Part shown: in pieces, positions 50,163 to 58,015 of the stretch
How the letters are laid out: each line of letters begins with the position of its first letter
Numbering within the stretch: the stretch's first letter is position 1
Assembly (NCBI GenBank): GCA_022845895.1
Contig: AP025573.1
Coordinates: 1,150,501-1,214,500, forward strand
Length of the DNA stretch: 64,000 nt
From: Lachnospiraceae bacterium
GTDB taxonomy: Bacteria; Bacillota; Clostridia; Lachnospirales; Lachnospiraceae
Direction: 5' to 3'
The notes under the pieces: generated by a model
Database searches by the model: none
Told to the model about the DNA's origin: nothing
Seen by the model: only the letters and a program-made list of their open reading frames with translations
Position numbers and translations under genes: made by a program

Positions 50163-50684
50163 TTACAAAGCATGATCCCTGTGGTCATAATGGAGATGAC
50201 CGCCAGAGACCTTCGCATGGTTTTTCAGTTTCACTTCGCCCCGTTCCTGGCTCTCTAAAAATTTCTGATAGCCGGCATCTGTAAGGAACAAGCGCATCTT
50301 ATCGCCTTTGTCGCCAACAGGGGAATCGTAAGACAATACATCAAAAACGATCATGTGCCTTACCTCCGGGTCAAAGCGTTCAAGTGCCATGATGTCATGC
50401 CCCTTCAATTTTTCTGCACCTGATTGCTGTCTGGCCTCGGCGATCTTTTCTCCAATCGTCCGGGCTGGATAGGGCAGACGGTAATTCTTCTGAATATCTT
50501 TTACCAAGTCCATGCACTCTGCATTTGACAGAACACGAAGTTTTGCCATAAGACCTTCTGCCGCCTCCCGCTGTTCGGAATTATTTGAATACCTCACGGT
50601 CATATAAAGTTCATTCAGGATCTTTGTCTGATAATCGCCCTCCACCTGAAAGAGCAGCTTTTTTTCCATTTCGTTTAATTCCAT
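50163..50684 (-). CDS. Hypothetical ICE protein (173 aa)
   Basis: Soluble protein starting MELNEMEKKLLFQVEGDYQT, with a helical N-terminal half and ending HYDHRDHAL. I recognise no named family. It is the first gene of the leftward ICE transcript on this side. AAAGGAG precedes ATG 50,684. Two hairpins (50,722-50,785) lie in its leader. Confidence 0.62.
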   Translation of the reverse strand: MELNEMEKKLLFQVEGDYQTKILNELYMTVRYSNNSEQREAAEGLMAKLRVLSNAECMDLVKDIQKNYRLPYPARTIGEKIAEARQQSGAEKLKGHDIMALERFDPEVRHMIVFDVLSYDSPVGDKGDKMRLFLTDAGYQKFLESQERGEVKLKNHAKVSGGHLHYDHRDHAL

Positions 50685-50721
50685 GGGGATCTCCTTTCTC
50701 TTGAAAATAGGTATGAAAAAA

Positions 50722-50785
50722 GGGCGCCCACCTTAAAAGTGAAACGCCCACGGCAATCAGCGGTCAGACATAAAGCCGGACCGCT
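50722..50785 (-). terminator. Leader terminator-like hairpins before the first ICE gene
   Basis: On the minus strand AGCGGTC/GACCGCT forms a hairpin (50,759-50,785), followed by GGGCG/CGCCC around an A/T-rich loop and then TTTTTTC (50,722-50,749). Their place between the probable promoter region and the first gene suggests an attenuator. Confidence 0.55.
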
Positions 50786-50939
50786 GGCACTATTAAATTT
50801 TGTCGTTAATAAAACAGCCTCCTTTTTTCTTTATAGTTTTCGTCAATTTTCAACTTGGAAAAGGAATTGAATAAAAGACGACAAACGCTCAAACCCCTTG
50901 AAAATAAAGGCTTTTTCTGTTTGTCGTTATTATACCGTA
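50786..50939. other. ICE end / promoter region
   Basis: About 150 bp without a gene. TTTGTCGT occurs twice directly (about 50,802 and 50,918) and once inverted (about 50,877), with AT-rich sequence between. It probably holds the leftward ICE promoter and the boundary with the next element; no clear att repeat was found. Confidence 0.45.
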
Positions 50940-51153
50940 ACGGCACAGCCATGTCTCGCTTCTGATTGACAGGGGCTTTACAGCACTGGCAATCGGTGAA
51001 CGGGTGGGGCATGAGAGTGAAAAAATCACATATCGCTATGCACATTTGTTCCCGTCAAGGCAGACGGAGATGGCGGAGTGTCTCAATTTTGAGAGGACTG
51101 GAATAGAAGCAGAAGAAAATACAAGTGATGGAGGGAAAGATGTATGTCAGTAA
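50940..51153 (+). pseudogene. Tyrosine recombinase (integrase), C-terminal fragment
   Basis: The frame reads RHSHVSLLIDRGFTALAIGER, then VGHESEKITYRYAHLFPS, and ends at 51,153. These are the last conserved blocks of a tyrosine integrase: Arg and His of RHSH, His of GHES, and the nucleophile Tyr in the YRYAHLF segment. The frame is closed by a stop just before RHSH (TAA at 50,937-50,939), and everything upstream is missing. The end overlaps the mobC start by 10 bases, so it belonged to the same element. Confidence 0.85.
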
Positions 51154-51467
51154 AAGTTTTAGATCAACAGGGGCGGTGGAGAAATAAGACGGTAGCTTTT
51201 AGAGTATCACCAGAGGAGGATGCACAAATTGAAGCAGCAGTAAGGCTGTCAGGTTTGACAAAACAGGATTATATTATCCGACGTCTGCAGGAAAAGGAAG
51301 TTGTAGTTGTGGGGAATCCACGGGTGTACAAGGCTCTGAAGAATGAACTGGCGAAGGTGCTTGTGGAATTGCAGCGGATAGATTCAGGCGGTGGAGTTTC
51401 CAGAGATTTATTAGATACGATGGAACTGATTACTTTGACAATGCAGGGGATGAAAGATGAGCAGTAA
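51144..51467 (+). CDS. mobC: MobC-like mobilisation accessory protein
   Basis: Protein of 107 residues with a ribbon-helix-helix-type N-terminus (RWRNKTVAFRVSPEEDAQIE, then VRLSGLTKQDYIIRRLQEK) and a helical C-terminus, as in MobC-type relaxosome proteins. It overlaps the integrase tail. A GGAGGG site lies before ATG 51,144. It should help the MobV-type relaxase act at the oriT near 53,050. Confidence 0.8.
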   Translation: MSVKVLDQQGRWRNKTVAFRVSPEEDAQIEAAVRLSGLTKQDYIIRRLQEKEVVVVGNPRVYKALKNELAKVLVELQRIDSGGGVSRDLLDTMELITLTMQGMKDEQ

Positions 51468-51470
51468 AAA

Positions 51471-51549
51471 GCCTTTAAGTGTCTGCAAACACCTAAAGGC
51501 AGAGACTTGGTGGAATATCCAAAGTCATCTCTATAGGATATTCTACCAA
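51471..51549 (+). promoter_or_regulatory. Double hairpin leader upstream of the ATPase gene
   Basis: Two hairpins: GCCTTTAAGTGT/ACACCTAAAGGC (51,471-51,500) and TTGGTGGAATATCC/GGATATTCTACCAA (arms 51,507-51,520 and 51,536-51,549). The second recurs in the decayed copy at 63,275-63,316, so it is a conserved part of this element type, perhaps an origin or RNA regulator. Confidence 0.55.
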
Positions 51550-51586
51550 AGTATCCTGACTCTTTCAACCAGAAATGGAGGGGATT

Positions 51587-52588
51587 TTGAACAATAGAAA
51601 AAAGGAACCAGATTTAAAACTGATTAATATGGAGTCGGTGGAGGTAGAGCAGATTCAATGGCTGCTCTATCCATTCATTCCTTATGGAAAGGTTACGATT
51701 ATCCAAGGCGATCCCGGCGAAGGGAAAACCACAATGGTACTGCAAATTATCGCAAAGCTGACAAGGGGAGAGAAAGTCCTGCCGGACGGTTCGAGGGATG
51801 AAGCAGAGTTGTTGGAAGAAAAAGCAGAGCCAGTGAACGTGATTTATCAGACCGCCGAGGATGGATTGGGCGATACGATAAAGCCACGACTTATGGAGGC
51901 GGGGGCAGATTGCTCCAGAGTGCTGGTAATTGATGATGGGGAGCAGCCGTTGACGATGTTGGATTCCCGGCTAGAAGAAGCCATTGTGGAGACACAGGCA
52001 CGTCTGATTGTGTTAGACCCCATACAAGGCTTTCTGGGGGCAGAGGTGGATATGCACCGGGCAAATGAAATCCGCCCGCTGATGAAGCGGGTGTCGGTGC
52101 TGGCGGAGAAACACCATTGTGCCATTATCCTGATAGGGCATATGAACAAGAACAGTAGTGGTAAATCTTCCTACCGGGGACTTGGTTCTATTGATTTTCA
52201 GGCGGCCGCCAGAAGTGTCCTAGTGGTAGGGCGTATTAAAAATGAGCCAGAAGTCAGAGTGGTGTGCCATGTGAAAAGTTCGCTGGCACCAGAGGGTAAA
52301 TCCATTGCTTTTCGTCTGGATAAGGATCATGGATTTGAATGGATAGGCGAATATGATATAGGGGCAGATGATTTGTTGAATGGAGATAGCCGGGGACAAA
52401 AAACGAGAGAGGCAAAGGCATTTTTGCAAGAGATACTGGCAGATGGACAAGTCATGCAGAGTGAAGTTGTAGAAGAAGCAGAGAGCCGGGGAATTAAAAG
52501 TAAGACCCTCTGGAATGCGAAAACCGCATTGAATGTTCAATCTGTTAAGGTTGGTAAACAGTGGGCGTGGGTATTACCAGAGGGATAA
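51587..52588 (+). CDS. RepA/KaiC-like AAA ATPase
   Basis: Protein of about 333 residues with Walker A GDPGEGKTT near residue 45, Walker B ARLIVLDPIQGFLG, and GHMNKNSSGKSSYRGLGSID (a motif typical of RepA-like hexameric helicases). The likely role is helicase for element replication. TTG 51,587 follows GGAGGGG; the in-frame ATG at 51,575 has no ribosome site. A degenerate piece of this gene occurs at 63,365-63,475. Confidence 0.87.
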   Translation: MNNRKKEPDLKLINMESVEVEQIQWLLYPFIPYGKVTIIQGDPGEGKTTMVLQIIAKLTRGEKVLPDGSRDEAELLEEKAEPVNVIYQTAEDGLGDTIKPRLMEAGADCSRVLVIDDGEQPLTMLDSRLEEAIVETQARLIVLDPIQGFLGAEVDMHRANEIRPLMKRVSVLAEKHHCAIILIGHMNKNSSGKSSYRGLGSIDFQAAARSVLVVGRIKNEPEVRVVCHVKSSLAPEGKSIAFRLDKDHGFEWIGEYDIGADDLLNGDSRGQKTREAKAFLQEILADGQVMQSEVVEEAESRGIKSKTLWNAKTALNVQSVKVGKQWAWVLPEG

Positions 52589-52654
52589 AAGAAGATGGCA
52601 AGATTCCCTTTTCCTAAAGATAAGGTAACCTTGCCACCTTGAAAGGAGTCGAAT

Positions 52655-52888
52655 TTGAAGAATGTGCAAATACCGTCTGAGTTGTTTATATTATTGATTC
52701 GTTATCATTTGATAGAGGATGTGAGCAGTGGAGAAAAGATTCGGATAGGATTGGAGAAGAAGATGGATGTATTGATAGACCGTGAGCTATACACAAAATA
52801 TAAGACCGCACCAACGGACGAAGAACGGGAAAAAGCCAGAACAGAGTATTTGGACAGAAGTGGTGTGAGGGATAGCTTTCGTTGGTAA
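52655..52888 (+). CDS. Hypothetical element protein (77 aa)
   Basis: Small helical protein starting (TTG) with KNVQIPSELFILLIRYHLIE and ending RSGVRDSFRW. Similar short proteins occur between the ATPase and relaxase genes of this element type, but I know of no function. The TTG start has AAAGGAG 6 nt upstream. Confidence 0.7.
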   Translation: MKNVQIPSELFILLIRYHLIEDVSSGEKIRIGLEKKMDVLIDRELYTKYKTAPTDEEREKARTEYLDRSGVRDSFRW

Positions 52889-52899
52889 TTCTTCCTTGA

Positions 52900-53165
52900 C
52901 TGTAATAGACAGGAGCGTGTCACGCCCCTGTGGATAGCGGACAAGGAGAATTGCTTGGTTGGATGGCGATATGGTGGGAAGAATCACCGGGAACACAAGC
53001 AGTGGGAATTAAACGGCTGGAACAGCCGCATCGTCCGTAGGACGAAAAGCCCCCGGCAGGGCGCAAAGGCAGCTTTTGATGGACGGAACGGCTGTCAAAA
53101 GTGCTTTTGCGTTACTTTCGGGAAAGTAACAAAGCCATGCGCCGGATACGGCGCACATTCAAGCA
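52900..53165. other. Probable oriT of the second mobilisable element
   Basis: Gene-free stretch upstream of the MobV-type relaxase, with several inverted repeats: GTTACTTT/AAAGTAAC (perfect), CGTCC/GGACG, an imperfect 17-bp pair bracketing about 53,060-53,110 (CGCAAAG...CTTTTGCG), and ACAGG...CCTGT near 52,910. At 53,048-53,065 it holds the 18-bp sequence AGCCCCCGGCAGGGCGCA, identical to 27,769-27,786. Confidence 0.7.
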
Positions 53166-53186
53166 ATGAAAGGAGAGAATAGCCTA

Positions 53187-54200
53187 TTGAAAAGAACGAT
53201 TAGTGTTATGGTGGGGAAAGGTTCCGTCAATCACAACAGCAGAAAATTTCACGCAAAGAATACAGATCCAGAGCGAAGTGGCAGAAACGTGGAATATTGC
53301 AATCAAGATATTCAGGATATTTATCACGAGCTGTTTGACGAATCTCTTGTCAGATACAATGATAAGCAGACCAGAAGTGACCGCCGGGTTGATGATTATT
53401 ATGAAAAAATCTGCTCTGGTAAGCAGGAGAAGCCGTTTCACGAGATTATCCTGCAGATTGGAAATAAAGATAATACGAGTGCAATGACGGAGAACGGAGA
53501 GCTTGCCGCAAGGGTGCTGGCTGAATATATGGAAGAATTTCAGGAACGGAATCCCACGTTAAAGGTATTTTCTTCACATCTGCACATGGACGAAGCCACG
53601 CCACATTTGCATATCGACTTTGTGCCATTTTCCACTGGGAGCAGGCGTGGGTTAGATACGAGGGTATCTTTAAAACAGGCATTGGCGGCGTTGGGTTTTA
53701 AAGGCGGCACAAGAAGCGATACGGAATGGAATCAGTGGGTGGCGGCTGAAAAGGAACAGCTTGCCGCTGTCATGCAAAGGCATGATATTGAGTGGGAGCA
53801 GAAAGGTACTCAAGAAAAGCATTTATCCGTTTTGGATTTTGAGAAGAAAGAGCGGCAAAAGGAAGTCACGGTATTGGAGCAGGAAGTTGGCAGTTTGGAA
53901 TCTGAAAGTGTGGCATTATCGGGAAGAATTGCAGAGAACAAAGCAGAGATACAGGGGTTGGATGAGGTGAGGGAGGAGGCAGAAAAAGTTGCAGAGGAGG
54001 CGGTAGAACGGTCAGAAAAGGCAGAGCAACAGGTAAAGGTATATGAAAAAGAACTAGATATTATTAAGCCTGTTATGGAGAGTATTGACCGGGAATTAAA
54101 AGAGTTTAGGGGTAAAATCGAGGATACGCTGCCGCCGGCAGCAACACTGGAGAGGGCAGCCAGTTATCGGGAAAACAAGGCGAAGCCATTGTTTATCTAG
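53187..54200 (+). CDS. MobV-type relaxase (Mob_Pre family)
   Basis: Relaxase of about 337 residues. The N-terminal part (TISVMVGKGSVNHNSRKFH) and the HUH motif HLHMDEATPHLHIDFVPF are typical of the Mob_Pre/MobV family. The C-terminal third is coiled coil. TTG 53,187 has AAAGGAG about 10 nt upstream; an in-frame ATG at 53,166 lies at the ribosome site itself. The protein is shorter than many MobV relaxases, and the next frame follows without a gap. Confidence 0.87.
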   Translation: MKRTISVMVGKGSVNHNSRKFHAKNTDPERSGRNVEYCNQDIQDIYHELFDESLVRYNDKQTRSDRRVDDYYEKICSGKQEKPFHEIILQIGNKDNTSAMTENGELAARVLAEYMEEFQERNPTLKVFSSHLHMDEATPHLHIDFVPFSTGSRRGLDTRVSLKQALAALGFKGGTRSDTEWNQWVAAEKEQLAAVMQRHDIEWEQKGTQEKHLSVLDFEKKERQKEVTVLEQEVGSLESESVALSGRIAENKAEIQGLDEVREEAEKVAEEAVERSEKAEQQVKVYEKELDIIKPVMESIDRELKEFRGKIEDTLPPAATLERAASYRENKAKPLFI

Positions 54201-54587
54201 ATGAAAAATAAGATAGCAGCATTGGCGGCAAGGCTGATGGAAACTATGCAAGAATTGAAATCGGTTAAGGCAGAAAATAGAAAGCTGATAGAGGACAATA
54301 ATTTGCTGTTTTCTGACTGCAACGATTTATTCAAAGAAAATGCCGGTCTGAAGAATATCGCAACTATGTTTGAGCGTGTGGTGCGTGTTCTGGGAGAAGA
54401 TAAGGTGTTTATGGCTGTCAGGCAGGATGAGGAGAGGGAACGTCTGGAGGCTGAACGAAAGCGGGCAGAACAGATACCAAAAGAAAGAAGTGTACGAAAA
54501 AATCTGGAACGTGCAAAAGAAAATGTGGCAGCACGTGAAGCAGGAAAATTAAAGAAAAAATCAAAAAGCAGAGATATGGAAAGGTAG
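54201..54587 (+). CDS. Coiled-coil protein next to the relaxase
   Basis: Protein of 128 residues, almost wholly coiled coil (METMQELKSVKAENRKLIED; RERLEAERKRAEQIPKE) with a basic C-terminus. The ATG comes directly after the relaxase stop, so it may be translated by restarting ribosomes. It could be a separated C-terminal part of a longer relaxase; this is inference. Confidence 0.7.
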   Translation: MKNKIAALAARLMETMQELKSVKAENRKLIEDNNLLFSDCNDLFKENAGLKNIATMFERVVRVLGEDKVFMAVRQDEERERLEAERKRAEQIPKERSVRKNLERAKENVAAREAGKLKKKSKSRDMER

Positions 54588-54596
54588 GAAGAGATT

Positions 54597-54983
54597 ATGA
54601 AAAAACATATTTATGATGAAAAGAATGGATTGAGTTATACGCTGCAGGGGGATTATTATTTGCCTGATTTGGCATTGCCAGAGGAAGAACCAGCCGCTTA
54701 TGGGAAATATGGTATGCTGCGCCGGACATTCCTTGAGGAGCATAGAAAGGGGATATACACTACATTGCTCGTTCAGGGGAAACTTGTGGAACATCTGAAT
54801 CAGACAGACCGAGAAGCAAATGAGCGGATGGAGTTACTTGTGCGGCAGATGGCAGACAATCAGGGAGTGACAGAGCAGTTGAAAGAAGAAAATCAAATGT
54901 TATGGGTGGGGTTGATGAATAGTATAAAAAGTGCTGCGGAGGAAATTGTATTGCAAGAACTGATATATTTAGAGGATAATTAG
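54597..54983 (+). CDS. tnpV: TnpV-like transposon protein (second copy)
   Basis: Protein of 128 residues related to the one at 37,901-38,257: LQGDYYLPDLALPEE, GKYGMLRRTFLEEHRKGIY and MLWVGLMNSIKSAAEEIV. The function is unknown. GGAAGAG lies before ATG 54,597. It is the last gene of the relaxase transcript, followed by a strong terminator. Confidence 0.88.
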   Translation: MKKHIYDEKNGLSYTLQGDYYLPDLALPEEEPAAYGKYGMLRRTFLEEHRKGIYTTLLVQGKLVEHLNQTDREANERMELLVRQMADNQGVTEQLKEENQMLWVGLMNSIKSAAEEIVLQELIYLEDN

Positions 54984-55020
54984 ATACGCATAGAATACAA
55001 AAATAGAGTTGAACCAAAAT

Positions 55021-55052
55021 GCCCTAGATTGCTGAGATTTTCAATCTAGGGC
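55021..55052. terminator. Bidirectional terminator
   Basis: GCCCTAGATTG and CAATCTAGGGC form a perfect 11-bp stem around a 10-nt loop. It lies between the convergent tnpV and HTH genes. Confidence 0.85.
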
Positions 55053-55306
55053 TATTTGTTATAGGTTAAGCCATTAAACATGGTGTTGTAATCCGTATGG
55101 AAAATTTCAGCTAATGCGATTAGTTCGCTGATGCGTATATTATATGTTCCAGATTCTATTTGTGAATAGATACTTCTGGAAATGGAGAAGTTGCGAAGCT
55201 GTAATTGTGCGACAACCTGTTCTTGAGTTAAATCAGCATTATTTCGTAACTTTCTTAAATTATCCCCAATAGAAATATCTTGTACTTGCTTTAATTTTTG
55301 TGGCAT
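55052..55306 (-). CDS. XRE-family HTH regulator
   Basis: Protein of 84 residues that is essentially one HTH domain: NLRKLRNNADLTQEQVVAQL, SRSIYSQIESGTYNIRISE, then ALAEIFHTDYNTMF. It probably regulates the divergent genes to the right. The ribosome site AGGAT/TCCTCC lies before ATG 55,306. It is the only minus-strand gene in this region. Confidence 0.82.
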   Translation of the reverse strand: MPQKLKQVQDISIGDNLRKLRNNADLTQEQVVAQLQLRNFSISRSIYSQIESGTYNIRISELIALAEIFHTDYNTMFNGLTYNK

Positions 55307-55421
55307 AGGAGGATACCAGCCCTTTCGTTCGACATTTCGTCGGTTTATATTGATTCTAGTATAAAATGCCTGTATAATTGCAATTAATAAATTGCAAAGG
55401 AAGGAGCCATGATATTAAATT

Positions 55422-55652
55422 ATGAGAAAAGGGAAGTTTAGCAAAGTGATGGGAACGATTGGACAAGAGGAGGGAATCAGTGCCAAGGAAGTAGAAAGAA
55501 AAATCCAGCTTGCCATTGATTCGGGCTTTGATAATCCAGATGAAAAAGTGCAGGCAGAATGGGCAAAGATCCCATTTAAAGGGGAACGCCCGACCCCAGA
55601 GGAAGTTATTGAATATATGTGCAAGAAACTGAAACTGAAACAGAATCAATAA
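55422..55652 (+). CDS. Spo0A C-terminal-domain-like small protein
   Basis: Protein of 76 residues: KVMGTIGQEEGISAKEVERK, then IQLAIDSGFDNPDEKVQAEW and PTPEEVIEYMCKKLK. It resembles the short 'sporulation initiation factor Spo0A C-terminal' proteins of Lachnospiraceae and could bind DNA, but has no receiver domain. The ribosome site is AGGAAGGAG. It is transcribed away from the HTH gene. Confidence 0.6.
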   Translation: MRKGKFSKVMGTIGQEEGISAKEVERKIQLAIDSGFDNPDEKVQAEWAKIPFKGERPTPEEVIEYMCKKLKLKQNQ

Positions 55653-55796
55653 AATAGGATGAGGCAATACGCTTATTTTTTTAAATGAATACTACTCAAC
55701 TAATAAGCAATATACTTCTGTTGATAAAATCTAATAATATCCTGTGATAGCGGGTAAAATGAAAGCAACATATATCGGAAGTGAGGTGTAGGTTGC

Positions 55797-56120
55797 TTGT
55801 TAGATGAGAAGTATATTGCAAACCGTATAAAGGAACTCTGTGATAAGAAGCAGATGACCATGTATGCGTTATCTAAGAAAACGGATATTAGTCAGTCATC
55901 TTTATCAAATCTGATGAAAAGGGGAAGTACACCTACTTTTTATACATTGAATCGAATCTGTGACGGATTGGGAATTACACTGGCACAGTTCTTCTCGGAT
56001 GGTGTTGGAAAGCTGGAACTATCATCGGAGCAAAGGAAAGTATTGGAGATGTGGGAGACCTTGACTGATAAAGAAAAAGAAGCGGTTGAGATTTATGTGA
56101 GGGGTATGAAATTAAAGTAA
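55797..56120 (+). CDS. XRE-family HTH regulator
   Basis: Protein of 107 residues with an HTH (KELCDKKQMTMYALSKKTD, SQSSLSNLMKRGSTPTFYTL) and a helical C-terminus (LSSEQRKVLEMWETLTDKEK). Start TTG 55,797 with GAGGTG about 8 nt upstream. Its target is not known. It precedes the lipoprotein gene by about 50 bp. Confidence 0.85.
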   Translation: MLDEKYIANRIKELCDKKQMTMYALSKKTDISQSSLSNLMKRGSTPTFYTLNRICDGLGITLAQFFSDGVGKLELSSEQRKVLEMWETLTDKEKEAVEIYVRGMKLK

Positions 56121-56170
56121 GGGCAGCCTGATGAGGGCTGCTTTTTGCGTTTTTGCCGGAAAGGCAAATG

Positions 56171-56542
56171 ATGAAGAAGGTTATTGTGTTAGGAATGGTG
56201 CTGCTGTTGGCAGGATGTGCCCCGGCGGAAGAAAAAGAAGAGGGGCATTCTTCTATGGTTGTCACGGCGGATGGAGAGGTTGTTTCCGCATATCGTGATG
56301 GGGAAGATGTGACGGAGGAAAGGAAAGCGCTGGAGGTACAGACGGAAGAGGCAATCAGTTGGTTCCTGAATCGTGACAGGGAGGAATTAGAATTTGATGT
56401 GTTCTGTATGTTGGAAGAGGACGGTATGACGATTGAGGTTATGGTGGATGAGGTGTCGTATACGTTTACTTGCAGTATGCAGGGCGATATTATTGGTGTG
56501 GGGAGGACAGATGGGAATCGGTTTGATTTGAGGGGGAAATAA
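56171..56542 (+). CDS. Small lipoprotein
   Basis: Protein of about 123 residues with a lipoprotein signal (MKKVIVLGMVLLLAGCAPAE) and an acidic body (SWFLNRDREELEFDVFCML). I recognise no family. Two adjacent ATGs (56,168, 56,171) are possible; the second has better spacing from GGAAAGG. A broken copy lies at 63,590-63,766. Confidence 0.72.
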   Translation: MKKVIVLGMVLLLAGCAPAEEKEEGHSSMVVTADGEVVSAYRDGEDVTEERKALEVQTEEAISWFLNRDREELEFDVFCMLEEDGMTIEVMVDEVSYTFTCSMQGDIIGVGRTDGNRFDLRGK

Positions 56543-56675
56543 ACATATAGTGTAGCTTGTAGTGCAAAAGCCATTATTGAAAAGGAGAGTCTATTGTAGT
56601 ACAACATATTATAGTTGTATGGGAAGCGACAACCTAGAACAGAAAGGTTCACAGACTAATAAATAGAAGCAGCTA

Positions 56676-56739
56676 TTGACAAATATGGAAAAAGTGATAA
56701 AATATAATAAAAATATAGAAGCTGCTACTAATAGCAGCT
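56676..56739 (+). promoter_or_regulatory. Promoter and palindrome before the DUF262 gene
   Basis: TTGACA (56,676-56,681) and TAAAAT (56,698-56,703) are 16 bp apart. AGCTGCTA and TAGCAGCT (56,720-56,739) form a perfect 8-bp inverted repeat just downstream, and AGCAGCTA also precedes the -35. This looks like a regulated promoter. Confidence 0.6.
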
Positions 56740-56754
56740 ATCAGGAGAATCGAA

Positions 56755-57930
56755 ATGAGAATAAATAAAAACTTAAGTAAAGCTGCTTCATTTAATCCAA
56801 CTAAAAAAAGCCATCAAATGTCTATTGTAGAAATGTGTCAAAAGATTGAGGAACAGGCTATTTCTTTACCTTTGTATCAGCGTGATTTAAGCTGGACATT
56901 GCAAAAGAGTATTGCGTTGTTGAATTATCAACTATTGGGTAAAGCTCCTGTTTCTCCAATATCAATAAACGTAATTTTAAATACACAAGGATGTGTTCCT
57001 CAAGTATCTTTTATTGATAGAGAACTATTAGAAGAGATTGAGAGGGGGCAGTATTCAGTAGTTGATGGTCAGCAACGATTATCTACAAATTATAAGGCAT
57101 ACATAAATCATGAAGAGTTTAGGAATGTTATTTTGGATTTAGGTAAAGGCGTTTTTACCGAGAGTCAAGGTGCAATTCGTAATAATCAAGTTCCGGCAGG
57201 GATTTTGTTGAACAAAGATGATGCAGTGCTTTTTAACTATATACAAAAAAAATCCACCTTAAAATCTCCAGAGATAACAAGTTTATTACTGCAAATCAAG
57301 AGTAAGATAAAAAATTATAATTATACAATAAATTCGGCGGAAGATTTGACAGAAGATGAACAAATTGAATGGTTTGAGGTTTTGAATAACGCTGGAAGTA
57401 GAGTTAGTATTGTACAAATGCGATTTTCAAAGTTAAAGGCGCATGGAATTGATATATATACACAATACACAAAATTGTTTTGTAATAAATTAATCGATAT
57501 TGGATTTGGAGATTTTTTCACACCACAAAAAACCACAGTGTCATATCCAATAGCTGCGCTGAATCCAGCATATGAGGTTTTAATGAAGAAAAATCATTCT
57601 AATAATTATGCCCCGATTCCATCAGACACGAAAGAAAATCAATTATGTGGATTGGATCCAGAGGAACTGACAAGTTGTTTTTCGGTAACATTGCAGGCTT
57701 TAGATAATGTAATTGATTTTCTCGAAGATAATGAATTAAAAAGACCTAGTCGAATTGATTATATTAATTATTTGATTGGTTTTTGGGTTTTTAATAATTC
57801 CAATAATAGTAGTGAGTTTCGAGATTACATAATTAATTGGTATGATAATGTTGATTTTACAAACAAGTCAAATAGCGACAGACGTGAGATTTTTAACGAT
57901 TTAATAGCTATGAAAGAGCAGTATAGCTAA
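56755..57930 (+). CDS. DUF262 family protein
   Basis: Protein of 391 residues with a DUF262 (GmrS/ParB-like nuclease) N-terminal domain: PLYQRDLSWTLQKSIALLNY and YSVVDGQQRLST, the DGQQR motif being characteristic. DUF262 occurs in GmrSD-type restriction of modified phage DNA and in several newer defence systems. No C-terminal DUF1524/HNH motif was recognised, so the catalytic partner may be elsewhere. AGGAG precedes ATG 56,755. It is followed by a zinc-ribbon gene and a third gene in the same direction. Confidence 0.85.
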   Translation: MRINKNLSKAASFNPTKKSHQMSIVEMCQKIEEQAISLPLYQRDLSWTLQKSIALLNYQLLGKAPVSPISINVILNTQGCVPQVSFIDRELLEEIERGQYSVVDGQQRLSTNYKAYINHEEFRNVILDLGKGVFTESQGAIRNNQVPAGILLNKDDAVLFNYIQKKSTLKSPEITSLLLQIKSKIKNYNYTINSAEDLTEDEQIEWFEVLNNAGSRVSIVQMRFSKLKAHGIDIYTQYTKLFCNKLIDIGFGDFFTPQKTTVSYPIAALNPAYEVLMKKNHSNNYAPIPSDTKENQLCGLDPEELTSCFSVTLQALDNVIDFLEDNELKRPSRIDYINYLIGFWVFNNSNNSSEFRDYIINWYDNVDFTNKSNSDRREIFNDLIAMKEQYS

Positions 57931-58015
57931 ATGTTATAAAAACATTTATGAACTATGTAAATCGTGAGTGTTTCTATGAAAATTTAGTGATATATTTTGA
58001 TAAGGAGGTTGGGAT

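Larger units (their letters stand above)
1..50939 (-). mobile_element. Tn1549/CTn-like integrative conjugative element (partial)
   Basis: This stretch carries a full set of Gram-positive type IV secretion genes: VirD4, PcfB, Maff2, TrbL-like, PrgI, VirB4, a CD1108-type hydrolase, DUF4315, DUF4366 and topoisomerase III. Almost all are on the minus strand with close spacing or overlaps, as in the Tn1549/CTn group of Firmicutes. The left end, relaxase and integrase lie outside the window. The right limit is inferred from the truncated integrase that begins near 50,940; no terminal repeat was identified. A second element (22,515-40,257) is inserted inside it. Confidence 0.8.
50940..56542 (+). mobile_element. 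Second mobilisable element (truncated at its left end)
   Basis: A block of plus-strand genes: integrase tail, MobC, AAA (RepA/KaiC-like) ATPase, a short protein, a MobV-type relaxase with oriT, a coiled-coil protein, TnpV, regulators and a lipoprotein. It is AT-richer than the ICE. Its integrase is cut at 50,940, where the ICE begins. Parts of the same set recur as a decayed copy at 63,265-63,770. The right limit is set only by the lipoprotein gene that also occurs in the decayed copy. Confidence 0.65.

Noticed and set aside
55975..56652. Minus-strand frame of 225 codons opposite the HTH and lipoprotein genes
   Set aside because: Its composition is serine/proline-rich without domains, and the plus-strand genes have ribosome sites and a lipobox.
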